Source: Streptomyces violaceusniger (lineage in GTDB: Bacteria > Actinomycetota > Actinomycetes > Streptomycetales > Streptomycetaceae). Taken from it: 64,000 nt of DNA. Position 1 is the stretch's first letter. Every line of letters begins with the position of its first letter. The stretch spans positions 7,874,001 through 7,938,000 of the forward strand of contig BJHW01000001.1 of assembly GCA_005405945.1 (NCBI GenBank). The letters are read 5' to 3'. Made by a program: the position numbers and the translations under genes. Shown here one piece after another: positions 1-8,876 of the stretch. Under the pieces are notes generated by a model that was not told where the DNA came from, made no database searches, and was given only the letters and a program-made list of their open reading frames with translations.

Positions 1-624
1 CTCGCCGCGCTGTGCGCCGAGGCGGGCGCGACCGCGGTCGCCACCCGCCCCGGGGAGCCGCCCGCCAGCGGTGAGCTGGTCGACGCGGTCCGCCGGGCGC
101 GGGCCCGGGAGGTCGTGCTGCTGCCGAACGACACCGAGCTGCACCACACGGCGGCCGCGGCCGCGGCCCAGGCCCGCGCCGAGGGCGTACGGGTCGCGGT
201 GATCCCCACCCGCTCGGCCGTCCAGGGCATCGCCGCGCTCGCCGTCCACGAGCCCGGCCGCAGCTTCGACGAGGACGTGGTCGCCATGACCTCGGCCGCG
301 GGCGCCACTCGCTACGCGGAACTGGCCGTCGCCGAGCGCCAGTCCTGGACCATGGCCGGGGTGTGTCAGGCCGGGGACGTCCTGGGCATGATCGACGGCG
401 ATGTGGCGGTGATCGGCTCGGAGCTGGCCGCGACCGCCGAGACGGTGCTGGACCGGATGCTGGCGGCGGGCGGTGAGATGGTCACGCTGGTGCTCGGCGC
501 GGGCCTTCCGGACGAGGTCGCGGAACGGCTGGAGCGGCATGTGCGGGAGGGGCACTTCGCCGTCGACACGGTCGTCTACCACGGCGGTCAGCCCACCGCG
601 CCGCTGATCATAGGCATCGAATGA
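1..624 (+). CDS. DAK2/YloV-family protein, C-terminal part (5' truncated by window)
   Basis: The frame is open from the first base of the window to a TGA at 622-624, so this is the C-terminal ~207 residues of a longer protein. Visible features are the segment VLLPNDTELHHTA, then VRVAVIPTRSAVQGIAAL, and an ending of the type found in the DegV-like C-terminal domain of DAK2/YloV proteins (YHGGQPTAPLIIGIE). In that family the N-terminal DAK2 domain binds nucleotide and the protein phosphorylates a small acyl or triose substrate; the substrate here is unknown. The position directly before recG matches the usual Streptomyces order. A 24-bp tandem repeat begins at the stop codon. Family assignment is fairly secure, function is not. 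Confidence 0.8.
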   Translation, partial: LAALCAEAGATAVATRPGEPPASGELVDAVRRARAREVVLLPNDTELHHTAAAAAAQARAEGVRVAVIPTRSAVQGIAALAVHEPGRSFDEDVVAMTSAAGATRYAELAVAERQSWTMAGVCQAGDVLGMIDGDVAVIGSELAATAETVLDRMLAAGGEMVTLVLGAGLPDEVAERLERHVREGHFAVDTVVYHGGQPTAPLIIGIE

Positions 625-750
625 GCCAGGCTCATGGGCGTCGGATGAGCCCGGCTCACGGATGCACGAGCCCGGCTCGTGGGCATCGCATGAGCCCGGC
701 TCGTGGGCATCGCATGAGCCCGGCTCGTGGGCACCGCACGAGCCCGGCGG
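623..750. repeat. 24-bp tandem repeat at the 3' end of the DAK2-family gene
   Basis: Five units plus a fragment start inside the TGA stop codon. Units lie at 623-646, 647-667 (shortened to 21 bp), 668-691, 692-715, 716-739 and a partial 740-750. Units 3 and 4 are identical. Each unit contains GAGCC-n-GGCTC, a small inverted repeat, so neighbouring units could fold together. The repeat fills most of the gap before recG. Confidence 0.9.
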
Positions 751-809
751 CCTATCGCTGAACCTCCCCGCCGGAATCACCCCGCTCGTCATCCCCGATT
801 GTCACCCCC

Positions 810-3031
810 GTGGTGTGCAATGGACGGGTGCCCGTGCTGGATGAACCCCTGAAGAAGGTCCTGGGCGGCAACACCGCGAAGGTGATGGCCGACCATCTCG
901 ACCTGCACACCGTCGGCGACCTGCTGCACCACTACCCGCGGCGGTACGCGGAGCGCGGTGAGCTGACCCGGCTGTCCGACCTGCCCCTGGACGAGCATGT
1001 GACCGTGGTGGCCCAGGTCGCCGACGCCCGGGTGCACACGTTCAACGGCGGCCGCGGTCGGCGGCTGGAGGTCACCATCACCGACGGCAGCGGCCGTCTC
1101 CAGCTGGTCTTCTTCGGCAAGGGCGTCCACAAGCCGCGTACGGAGCTCCAGCCCGGCACCCGCGCGATGTTCGCCGGGAAGGTCTCGGTCTTCAACCGCA
1201 AGCGGCAGCTGGCCCACCCGGAGTTCAAGACGCTGGGCGCGGGGAGCGGCGCGGAGGCCGTGGAGGCGTTCGCCAATCAGCTGCTGCCGCTGTACCCGGC
1301 GTGCAAGCAGATGGAGTCCTGGCAGATCCAGCAGGCCGTCGACACCGTGCTCGGCCCGGCCGGCCATGAGGAGTCCGCGCTGGCCGGGCTGATCGACCCG
1401 CTGCCCGAGAGCCTGCGCGAGGGCCGGGGGCTGGCCACGCTCCCCGAGGCGCTGCGCAAGATCCACCGGCCGGGCACCAAAGCCGATATCGCGACGGCCC
1501 GGGACCGGCTGAAGTGGGACGAGGCGTTCGTCCTTCAGGTGGCGCTCGCGCGGCGGCGGCAGGCGGACGCCCAGCTGCCCGCGGCGCCCCGCAAGCCCGC
1601 CCCGGACGGGCTGCTGACCGCCTTCGACGCCCGGCTGCCGTTCACCCTCACCGAGGGCCAGCGCCGGGTCAGCGAGGAGATCTTCGCCGACCTCGCCACC
1701 GACCACCCCATGCACCGGCTGCTCCAGGGCGAGGTCGGCTCGGGCAAGACCATGGTCGCGCTGCGCGCGATGCTCGGCGTCGTGGACGCCGGGGGACAGG
1801 CGGCGATGCTCGCGCCCACCGAGGTGCTCGCCCAGCAGCACCACCGCTCGATCACCGAGATGATGGGCGAGCTGGCCGAGGGGGAATGCTGGGCGGTGCG
1901 GAGCAGGGCACCAAGGTGGTGCTGCTCACCGGCTCCATGGGCGCCGCGGCCCGCCGTCAGGCGCTGCTGGACCTGGTCACCGGCGAGGCCGGGATCGTGA
2001 TCGGCACCCATGCCCTGATCGAGGACAAGGTCCAGTTCCACGACCTGGGCCTGGTGGTCGTGGACGAGCAGCACCGCTTCGGGGTCGAGCAGCGCGACGC
2101 CCTGCGATCCAAGGGCAAGCAGCCCCCGCATCTGCTGGTGATGACGGCCACGCCGATCCCGCGCACCGTCGCCATGACCGTCTTCGGCGACCTGGAGACC
2201 TCCGTCCTGGACCAGTTGCCGTCCGGCCGCTCCCCGATCGCCTCCCATGTGGTGCCCGCCAAGGACAAGCCGCACTTCCTGGCCCGCGCCTGGGAGCGGG
2301 TGCGCGAGGAGGTGGCCGCCGGCCACCAGGCGTACGTGGTGTGCCCGCGGATCGGGGACGAGGAGGACGAGCCCAGGGCGGCGAAGGAGAAGTCCGCCGA
2401 GGACGAGGCCGAGAAGCGCCCGCCGCTGGCTGTCGTCGACGTCACCGAGCAGCTCGTCAAGGGCCCGCTGCGCGATCTGCGGGTGGAGGTGCTGCACGGG
2501 CGGATGCAGCCCGAGGCCAAGGACGAGGTGATGCGCCGCTTCGCCGCGGGCGAGGTGGACGTCCTGGTCGCCACGACCGTCATCGAGGTCGGTGTGAACG
2601 TCCCCAACGCCACCGCCATGGTGATCATGGACGCCGACCGGTTCGGCGTCTCCCAGCTGCACCAGCTGCGCGGCCGCGTCGGCCGGGGCTCGGCCGCCGG
2701 GCTGTGCCTGCTGGTGACCGACATGCCCGAGGGCAGCCCCGCCCGGGCGCGGCTGGGCGCGGTCGCGGCCACGCTGGACGGCTTCGAGTTGTCCCGGATC
2801 GACCTGGAGCAGCGCCGGGAGGGCGATGTGCTCGGCCAGGCCCAGTCCGGGGTCCGCTCCTCGCTGCGGGTGCTCGCCGTCATCGACGACGAGGAGGTCA
2901 TCGCGGCGGCCCGGGAGGAGGCGGCCGCCATCGTCGCCGCCGACCCGGAGCTGGCCGGATACCCGCAGCTGCGCACCGCGCTGGACGCCCTGCTGGACAA
3001 GGAGCGCGCGGAGTTCCTCGACAAGGGGTGA
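810..3031 (+). CDS. recG: ATP-dependent DNA helicase RecG (frameshifted in this sequence)
   Basis: RecG remodels stalled replication forks and branch-migrates Holliday junctions. The N-terminal OB-fold wedge domain includes LHTVGDLLHHYPRRY. Walker A (GEVGSGKT) is near residue 307 and the DEQH helicase box near residue 418, followed by TATPIPRT and the C-terminal helicase motif VIEVGVNVPNA. The reading frame breaks at a G run at 1880-1884. Adding one G joins the two halves into the expected LAEGGMLGG sequence and gives ~741 residues, normal for RecG. The start is uncertain: GTG codons at 810, 813 and 828 are all possible. I treat the break as a probable sequence error, because both halves are fully conserved. 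Confidence 0.93.
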
Positions 3032-3151
3032 GCCCGCGGGGAGCGCCCGGTCCCCACCGGCCCCCGTACGCCATATCGTGGAGGTGCGGCGGACCCGTCC
3101 GGACGGGCGGGGCGCCGCTGCCCCGACCACCGCGAAGGACGGCCCACACCC

Positions 3152-3739
3152 ATGACCCGCGTGATCGCCGGAGCGGCCGGCGGCCGCCGCCTGGCCGTGC
3201 CGCCGGGAAACGGCACCCGACCCACCTCGGACCGGGCGCGTGAGGGCCTGTTCTCCACCTGGGAGTCGCTGCTCGGCTCGCTGGACGGGGCCCGCGTCCT
3301 GGACCTGTACGGCGGCTCGGGCGCGGTCGGCCTGGAGGCGCTGTCCCGCGGCGCCGCCCACACGCTGCTGGTCGAGTCCGACCCGCGGGCGGCCCGCACG
3401 ATCCGTCAGAACGTCCGCACCCTCGGTCTGCCCGGCGCGGAGCTGCGCACCGGAAAGGCCGAACAGACCATCACCGGACAGGCCCCCGACACCGGCCCGT
3501 ACGACGTCGTTTTCCTGGATCCGCCCTACGCGGTCACCGACGACCAACTCCGCGAGATACTCCTCACACTCCTGGGGAAGGGCTGGCTCGCGCCCGGCGC
3601 GCTGGCCACCGTTGAGCGCAGCACACGAGGTGGGGAGTTCGTGTGGCCTGCCGGATTCGAGGGGCTTAGGGCCCGTCGCTACGGCGAGGGCACGCTTTGG
3701 TACGGTCGCGCCGCCTCGACGTGCGAGAACGCGTCATGA
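3152..3739 (+). CDS. rsmD: 16S rRNA (guanine966-N2)-methyltransferase RsmD
   Basis: Methylates N2 of G966 in 16S rRNA during 30S assembly using SAM. The sequence shows the SAM-binding motif I DLYGGSG at residues 51-57, the acidic loop LLVESDPRA, and the catalytic DPPY at 123-126, the signature of exocyclic amino-group methyltransferases. At 195 aa its length is normal. It lies 120 bp after recG, and its TGA at 3737-3739 lies 26 bp before the preferred coaD start, so the two are probably co-transcribed. The last residues beyond LWYGR look like an unconserved tail. Confidence 0.93.
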   Translation: MTRVIAGAAGGRRLAVPPGNGTRPTSDRAREGLFSTWESLLGSLDGARVLDLYGGSGAVGLEALSRGAAHTLLVESDPRAARTIRQNVRTLGLPGAELRTGKAEQTITGQAPDTGPYDVVFLDPPYAVTDDQLREILLTLLGKGWLAPGALATVERSTRGGEFVWPAGFEGLRARRYGEGTLWYGRAASTCENAS

Positions 3740-3765
3740 CCGGACCCGAGAGCGAGGAACTTCCG

Positions 3766-4245
3766 TTGCGCCGCGCAGTCTGTCCGGGGTCGTTCGACCC
3801 CGTCACCAATGGACACCTCGACATCATCGCCCGTGCCTCCAAGCTCTATGACGTCGTGCACGTCGCCGTGATGATCAACAAGTCGAAGCAGGGCCTGTTC
3901 ACGGTGGACGAGCGGATCGATCTCCTCCGCCGGACCACGGAGGAGTACGGAAACGTTCAGGTGGAGGCGTTCCACGGCCTCCTGGTGGACTTCTGCAAGC
4001 AGCGGGACATCCCCGCGATCGTCAAGGGGCTGCGGGCCGTCAGCGACTTCGACTACGAGTTGCAGATGGCCCAGATGAACAACGGCCTCTCCGGCGTGGA
4101 GACGCTGTTCGTGCCCACCAACCCCACTTACAGCTTCCTCTCCTCCAGCCTGGTCAAGGAGGTCGCGGCCTGGGGCGGCGACGTCTCCCACCTGGTGCCG
4201 CCGATCGTCCTGGAGGCGCTGGCCGAGCGGCTCGGCCGGAAGTAG
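3766..4245 (+). CDS. coaD: Phosphopantetheine adenylyltransferase CoaD
   Basis: Catalyses the penultimate step of coenzyme A synthesis, transferring AMP from ATP to 4'-phosphopantetheine. The nucleotidyltransferase motif GSFDPVTNGHLD is at the N-terminus, with the T/HxGH-type His at residue 17, and the second nucleotide-binding region is YSFLSSSLVKEVA. I chose the TTG at 3766, preceded by GAGGAAC, because it gives 159 aa, the usual length. An ATG at 3736 overlapping the rsmD stop as ATGA would add ten residues and is the alternative. Confidence 0.93.
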   Translation: MRRAVCPGSFDPVTNGHLDIIARASKLYDVVHVAVMINKSKQGLFTVDERIDLLRRTTEEYGNVQVEAFHGLLVDFCKQRDIPAIVKGLRAVSDFDYELQMAQMNNGLSGVETLFVPTNPTYSFLSSSLVKEVAAWGGDVSHLVPPIVLEALAERLGRK

Positions 4246-4352
4246 CGGCTGACGGGGCGTCAGCGGGTGTCCGGGAGGCGCCCGCTGGCCGTACAGTCGT
4301 CCCGTTCGTATCCCGTACCCATCCGCATCCAGACAGTCTGCGAGCACCCACA

Positions 4353-5432
4353 GTGGACGTGCAGAAGAAGCTCGACGAGATCGTCGATACCGTCGGCGGC
4401 GCCCGGTCCATGCCCATGTCGGCCTCGTGCGTGGTCAACCGCGCCGAGCTGCTCGCCATGCTCGAAGAGGTGCGCGCGGCACTCCCGGACTCTCTGGCCC
4501 ACGCCCAGGAGCTGATCGGCGGCCGGGACCAGATGGTCGAGGAGGCCCACCGGGAGGCCGAGCGGATCATCGAGTCCGCGCACGCCCAGCGCGCCTCGCT
4601 GATCTCGGACACCGAGCTGGTGCGGAAGTCCCAGGAGGAGGCCGACCGGATCCTCGCCGAGGCCCGCCGGGAGGCCGAGGAGATCCGCGTCGAGGCCGAC
4701 GACTACGTGGACAGCAAGCTGGCCAACTTCGAGGTCGTGCTCACCAAGACCATCGGCTCGGTCGACCGCGGCCGGGAGAAGCTGCTCGGCCGCGCCCCCG
4801 GCGCCGGGGACGGCTTCGGGCAGCCCGACGAGGGCCCGGAGCGCAGCGCCGACCCGGCCACCCTGCGGCACCGCGCGGACGAGTACGTGGACACCAAGCT
4901 GGGGGCCGTCTCGGCGGTCCTGGCCAAGACCCTGGAGGCGGTCGGCCGGGGCCGCCAGAAGCTGCTCGGGGCCCGGCCCGCCGATGAGCTCGGCGCCCAT
5001 ATGGCGGCCCAGGACGAGGCCGGCATGGCCCTGCGGACCACCGACGACGACTACCTGGCGGACCTGGCCCAGTCCCAGGCGGACCTCACCCGGCCCGTCG
5101 CCGCGCCCGACCAGGCGGCCGCCGACGCCGCGTACTACGCCGCCACCGCGGGCTACCAGCAGCAGGACGCGTACGGCTACCAGCAGGCGTACGCACAGCA
5201 GGACCCGTACGCCACGCAGGGCGGCTACCAGCAGGACGCCTACGGCTGGCAGCAGCAGGCCCAGGCCCAGGGCTACGACCCGAACGCGGCCTACGTGCCC
5301 CAGCAGCCCCAGCAGCCGCCCCAGCCCCAGCACCACCAGCAGCAGCCGGGCGCCGCACTGGACGAGACCAGCCTGTTCGACACGAGCATGATCGACCTCG
5401 ATCAGCTCCGCCAGTACGAGCAGGGCCGCTAG
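4353..5432 (+). CDS. DivIVA-like / ATP synthase subunit B-like coiled-coil protein
   Basis: A 359-residue soluble protein of the actinobacterial family often labelled 'cell division initiation protein' or 'ATP synthase F0 subunit B'. Residues ~50-125 form a charged coiled coil (REAERIIESAHAQRASLI). A segment is duplicated: ADDYVDSKLANFEVVLTKT...RGREKLLG near residue 116 and ADEYVDTKLGAVSAVLAKT...RGRQKLLG near residue 178. The tail from ~residue 255 is a low-complexity Q/Y/A/P region. There is no membrane segment, so it is not a real F0 subunit. The GTG start is at 4353. A role in polar growth or scaffolding is inferred from DivIVA resemblance only. Confidence 0.75.
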   Translation: MDVQKKLDEIVDTVGGARSMPMSASCVVNRAELLAMLEEVRAALPDSLAHAQELIGGRDQMVEEAHREAERIIESAHAQRASLISDTELVRKSQEEADRILAEARREAEEIRVEADDYVDSKLANFEVVLTKTIGSVDRGREKLLGRAPGAGDGFGQPDEGPERSADPATLRHRADEYVDTKLGAVSAVLAKTLEAVGRGRQKLLGARPADELGAHMAAQDEAGMALRTTDDDYLADLAQSQADLTRPVAAPDQAAADAAYYAATAGYQQQDAYGYQQAYAQQDPYATQGGYQQDAYGWQQQAQAQGYDPNAAYVPQQPQQPPQPQHHQQQPGAALDETSLFDTSMIDLDQLRQYEQGR

Positions 5433-5601
5433 CCCCGCTCCCCACCAGGCCGCACGGAACCCCTTCCCCACCGGGCGGATTGGGTCTACGGCGGCCCGTC
5501 CAGTATCCTGGCTCTTCGGTCGCGCGTACGTCCGCGATCTCGGCTGCCCGTTTCGTAGCGGATGTTCGGGTGGCCCACCGCAGCGTAGAAAGCAGGAAGC
5601 C

Positions 5602-6225
5602 CTGAACGCCCGCCTCGACCACCGTGCCCCTCTCGTGTTCGACACGCGCGAGCTGGGCCGCCGTCCTGGTGCGCTCAAAAGGGTCTCCCGTTCCGTGGCG
5701 GCACCCAAGGAGCTCGGCATCGAGGTCATCGGGGTGCGGGAGGGCGCGACGATCGAGCTGGACCTCCGCCTGGAGTCGGTCATGGAAGGGGTGCTTGTCA
5801 CAGGCACCGCCCGTGCGCCGCTCACGGGGGAGTGCGTAAGGTGTCTGGAGCCGCTGGAGCGAGAGCTCGAAGTGGACTTCCAGGAGATGTACTCCTACCC
5901 CGACGCCGACGACCGGAGCCGCGAAGCGGATACCGGCGACGACGCCGAGGAGGAGGACATGCTCTTCCTCGAGGCCGACCTGTTCGACCTCGAGCCCGTG
6001 CTGCGCGACGCGGTGGTGCTCGCACTGCCGCTGCAGCCGGTGTGCCGGGATGACTGCCCCGGGCTGTGTGCCGATTGCGGCGCCCGGCTCGCGGACGACC
6101 CCGACCACCACCACGAGTCCGCCGACATCCGTTGGGCGGCACTGCAGGGACTCGCCGAAGCCATGAGGGACGGCGAGAAGGACAACGCACCCCGCGAGCG
6201 CGGGGATGACTCACAGGAGAAGTAG
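5602..6225 (+). CDS. YceD/DUF177-family protein upstream of rpmF
   Basis: DUF177 (YceD) proteins are encoded immediately before rpmF in most bacteria and are linked to large-subunit rRNA and ribosome formation; the exact reaction is unknown. The protein has the conserved GECVRCLEP segment and a second Cys pair, CRDDCPGLCADCG, suggesting metal binding. A CTG at 5602, just after AGGAAG (5594-5599), restores the N-terminus usual in Streptomyces homologues (MNARLDH...PLVFDT). The first standard start is GTG 5635, which would remove eleven residues. The stop overlaps the rpmF ribosome-binding region, so the two are translationally coupled. Confidence 0.8.
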   Translation: MNARLDHRAPLVFDTRELGRRPGALKRVSRSVAAPKELGIEVIGVREGATIELDLRLESVMEGVLVTGTARAPLTGECVRCLEPLERELEVDFQEMYSYPDADDRSREADTGDDAEEEDMLFLEADLFDLEPVLRDAVVLALPLQPVCRDDCPGLCADCGARLADDPDHHHESADIRWAALQGLAEAMRDGEKDNAPRERGDDSQEK

Positions 6226-6227
6226 CC

Positions 6228-6401
6228 GTGGCTGTTCCGAAGCGGAAGATGTCGCGCAGCAACACGCGCCACCGCCGGTCGCAGTGGAAGGCTGCGGTCC
6301 CCAACCTGGTGGCGTGCGAGCGCTGCCACGAGCCGAAGCAGCAGCACATCGCGTGCCCGAGCTGCGGCACCTACAACCGCCGCCAGGTCCTCGAGGTCTG
6401 A
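6228..6401 (+). CDS. rpmF: 50S ribosomal protein L32 (zinc-ribbon form)
   Basis: A 57-residue protein starting at GTG 6228, preceded by AGGAGA that overlaps the stop of the DUF177 gene. It begins MAVPKRKMSRSNTRHRR, the classic L32 start. It keeps both CxxC pairs (C30/C33 and C43/C46), so it is the zinc-binding version. In Streptomyces, zinc-free L32 paralogues are kept elsewhere under Zur control; this is the normal copy. The gene continues without a visible terminator into rnc 19 bp downstream. Confidence 0.97.
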   Translation: MAVPKRKMSRSNTRHRRSQWKAAVPNLVACERCHEPKQQHIACPSCGTYNRRQVLEV

Positions 6402-6420
6402 TCGGCGGGTGACAGGCTCT

Positions 6421-7257
6421 ATGTCAGACGCCACCACGCCCCCGCGCAAGCGCGGTGAAGCGGCCCAGGCGGACACGGCCTCGTCTCACACGATCCTGGA
6501 AGGGCGGCTCGGGTACCAGCTCGAGTCCGCCCTTCTGGTGCGTGCGCTGACCCACCGCTCCTTCGCGTACGAGAACGGCGGGCTGCCCACCAACGAGCGG
6601 CTGGAATTCCTCGGGGATTCGGTGCTCGGCCTGGTGGTCACCGACACGCTGTACCGCATCCACCCCGACCTGCCCGAGGGCCAGCTGGCCAAGCTGCGGG
6701 CCGCGGTGGTCAACTCGCGCGCGCTCGCGGAGGTGGGCCGCGGCCTCGACCTCGGCGCCTTCATCCGGCTCGGCCGGGGCGAAGAGGGCACCGGCGGCAG
6801 GGACAAGGCTTCCATCCTCGCCGACACCCTTGAAGCGGTGATCGGCGCCGTCTATCTCGACCGGGGGCTCGACGCCGCCGCCGAGCTGGTCCACCGGCTC
6901 TTCGACCCGCTGATCGAGAAGTCCTCGAACCTCGGCGCCGGCCTGGACTGGAAGACCAGCCTCCAGGAGCTGACCGCCACCGAGGGCCTCGGAGTCCCGG
7001 AGTACCTGGTCTCCGAGACCGGTCCCGACCACGAGAAGACCTTCACGGCTGCCGCCCGCGTCGGTGGTGTCGCGTACGGCACCGGCACCGGCCGCAGCAA
7101 GAAGGAAGCCGAGCAGCAGGCGGCCGAGGCCGCCTGGCGCGCCATCCGCGCGGCTGCCGACGAGGCCCAGGCGAAGGCCAAGGCGGCCGACGCCGGAGCC
7201 GCGGGTACGGCGGTGGACGGCGGAGCCGCCGCCGACACGGCCTCCACGGCACGCTGA
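6421..7257 (+). CDS. rnc: Ribonuclease III (AbsB-type)
   Basis: Double-strand-specific endoribonuclease that processes rRNA precursors and mRNAs; in S. coelicolor this gene is absB, a global regulator of antibiotic production. The catalytic signature NERLEFLGDS is at ~58-67 (acidic residues E59, E62, D66), the second catalytic pair is in ADTLEAV (D135, E138), and the dsRNA-binding domain begins at DWKTSLQEL (~176). The C-terminal tail is Ala-rich. The ATG at 6421 is preferred; a GTG at 6409 would add four residues. At 278 aa the length is normal. Confidence 0.95.
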   Translation: MSDATTPPRKRGEAAQADTASSHTILEGRLGYQLESALLVRALTHRSFAYENGGLPTNERLEFLGDSVLGLVVTDTLYRIHPDLPEGQLAKLRAAVVNSRALAEVGRGLDLGAFIRLGRGEEGTGGRDKASILADTLEAVIGAVYLDRGLDAAAELVHRLFDPLIEKSSNLGAGLDWKTSLQELTATEGLGVPEYLVSETGPDHEKTFTAAARVGGVAYGTGTGRSKKEAEQQAAEAAWRAIRAAADEAQAKAKAADAGAAGTAVDGGAAADTASTAR

Positions 7258-7383
7258 TCGGTCTTCCCCGACCCGCACACCGTCCATCACGTCCGTAACA
7301 CCCCTCACCGCCCCCGGGCGGACGGCCCGCCCGGGCCGTTCCGCCCGGGGCGGTGAGGGCTCGAAGGCTTGAGGAGGCCCCCG

Positions 7384-8310
7384 TTGCCCGAGCTGCCCGA
7401 GGTCGAGGTGGTCCGCCGCGGACTGGAGCGCTGGGTCAGCGGCCGTACGGTCGCCGAGGTCCAGGTGCTGCACCCCCGCGCGGTCCGCCGCCACCTCGGC
7501 GGCGCGGAGGACTTCGCGGCCCGCCTCCGGGGCCGCCGCGCCGGGACCGTCCGCCGCCGCGGCAAGTACCTGTGGCTGCCGTTTCAGGACGACGCGCCCG
7601 CCGAGTCGGTCCTGGCCCATCTCGGGATGAGCGGGCAGCTGCTGGTCCAGCCGGCCGAGGCGCCCGACGAGAAGCATCTGCGCATCCGGGTCCGCTTCGC
7701 CGACGAGGCGGGCACCGAGCTGCGCTTCGTCGACCAGCGCACCTTCGGCGGACTCTCGCTGCACGACACCGTCCCCGGCGACCCGGAGGGGCTGCCGGAC
7801 GCCATCGCGCACATCGCCCGCGACCCGCTGGACCCCGCCTTCGACGAGGCCGCCTTCCACACCGCGCTGCGCCGCCGCCGCACCACGATCAAGCGCGCGC
7901 TGCTGGACCAGTCGCTGATCAGCGGGGTGGGCAACATCTACGCCGACGAGGCGCTGTGGCGCGCCCGGCTGCACTACGACCGGCCCACGGCCACCCTCAC
8001 CCGGCCGCGCGCCGCCGAGCTCCTGGACCATGTGCGCGAGGTGATGACCGCCGCGCTGGCCGTCGGCGGCACCAGCTTCGACAGCCTCTATGTGAACGTG
8101 AACGGCGAGTCGGGGTACTTCGAGCGCTCCCTGGACGCCTACGGCCGGGAGGACGAGCCCTGCCGCCGCTGCGGCACCGCGATGCGCCGCCGCCCCTGGA
8201 TGAACCGCTCCAGCTACTTCTGCCCGCGCTGTCAGCGCCCGCCGCGCCCGGCCGCCGCGGCGGGCCGCGAGGCCGCCGCCTCGCCGCTCCCGGCGCGCGT
8301 GGTGTCGTAG
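7384..8310 (+). CDS. mutM: Formamidopyrimidine-DNA glycosylase (Fpg/MutM)
   Basis: Bifunctional base-excision glycosylase/AP lyase removing 8-oxoguanine and Fapy lesions. The TTG at 7384, six bases after GAGGAGG, places Pro directly after Met (MPELPEVEVV); this proline becomes the catalytic N-terminus with the following Glu. Also visible are RRRGKYLWLPF (catalytic lysine region), the QRTFGG loop, LISGVGNIYADEALW for the helix-two-turn-helix, and the C-terminal zinc finger CRRCGTAM...CPRCQ. At 308 aa it is slightly long because of an Ala-rich tail. The last ~79 bp overlap the convergent HxlR gene. Confidence 0.95.
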   Translation: MPELPEVEVVRRGLERWVSGRTVAEVQVLHPRAVRRHLGGAEDFAARLRGRRAGTVRRRGKYLWLPFQDDAPAESVLAHLGMSGQLLVQPAEAPDEKHLRIRVRFADEAGTELRFVDQRTFGGLSLHDTVPGDPEGLPDAIAHIARDPLDPAFDEAAFHTALRRRRTTIKRALLDQSLISGVGNIYADEALWRARLHYDRPTATLTRPRAAELLDHVREVMTAALAVGGTSFDSLYVNVNGESGYFERSLDAYGREDEPCRRCGTAMRRRPWMNRSSYFCPRCQRPPRPAAAAGREAAASPLPARVVS

Positions 8311-8699
8311 CGCTCCTGGGCCGTCAGTACCTCGGGCATCCGGTCCTCGACCAGATGGATAAGGGCCAGCAGCCGCTCGGCGACCGCGCTGCCCAGCGGG
8401 GTCAGCCGGTAGTCCACCCGGGGCGGGTTGGTCGGCTGCGCCTCGCGGTGCACCAGACCGTCGCGCTCCAGCGCGTGCAGCGTCTGGGAGAGCATCTTCT
8501 CGCTGACGCCGTCGACCCGCCGCCGCAGCTCGTTGAAGCGGAAGGTGCCGTCGTGGAGCGCGCCCAGGATGAGGCCGCCCCACTTGCCGGTGACGTGCTC
8601 CAGGGTGCCGCGCGAGGGGCAGGCGCGCGCGAACACGTCGAAGGCCAGGTCCTCCGCGTCCACCGTGGAGGACGACCCGCCAGTGCGTTCACTGTCCAT
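8232..8699 (-). CDS. HxlR-family winged-helix transcriptional regulator
   Basis: The segment CPSRGTLEHVTGKWGGLILGALHDGTFRFNELRR is characteristic of HxlR/DUF24 regulators, followed by the recognition region GVSEKMLSQTLHALERDGLVHRE and a beta-wing with PPRVDYRLTPLG. I chose the ATG at 8699; longer readings to 8816 run into the hairpin. HxlR proteins often respond to reactive or electrophilic compounds, but no effector can be read here. Its target is unknown, as no divergent partner is adjacent. Its Ala/Arg-rich tail overlaps mutM by 79 bp. Confidence 0.85.
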   Translation of the reverse strand: MDSERTGGSSSTVDAEDLAFDVFARACPSRGTLEHVTGKWGGLILGALHDGTFRFNELRRRVDGVSEKMLSQTLHALERDGLVHREAQPTNPPRVDYRLTPLGSAVAERLLALIHLVEDRMPEVLTAQERYDTTRAGSGEAAASRPAAAAGRGGR

Positions 8700-8777
8700 A
8701 CCCACACCATACGCGCACTCAGCGCTGACTCCAGGGTCGCGCTTTCGGATGGTGAGTGCGCTTCTCCGTACGGGCAT

Positions 8778-8816
8778 GTGAAAGCCCGGGCGCTTTCGTG
8801 CGCCCCGGGCTTTCAC
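8778..8816 (-). terminator. Hairpin terminator after the CAP-domain gene
   Basis: GTGAAAGCCCGGGCGC at 8778-8793 pairs with its complement ending at 8816 around a short TTTCGT loop, with one bulged C. It lies 60 bp beyond the stop of the minus-strand CAP gene and before the HxlR promoter region, so it probably insulates the two. Confidence 0.7.
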
Positions 8817-8876
8817 GCATGACCGGATGCGGAGGCCCGCTCAGGGGCTCTCGTTCGGGGGCTCCCGCTCAGCGGC

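Noticed and set aside
623..750. CRISPR array at the 24-bp repeats
   Set aside because: Units are contiguous with no unique spacers and no cas genes.
1535..3547. Long minus-strand open frame opposite recG and rsmD
   Set aside because: Shadow of strong third-position G/C in the real genes; no recognisable domains.
8232..8816. Longer HxlR start at 8816
   Set aside because: The extra N-terminal residues are encoded across the 8778-8816 hairpin and are unconserved; ATG 8699 fits the family.
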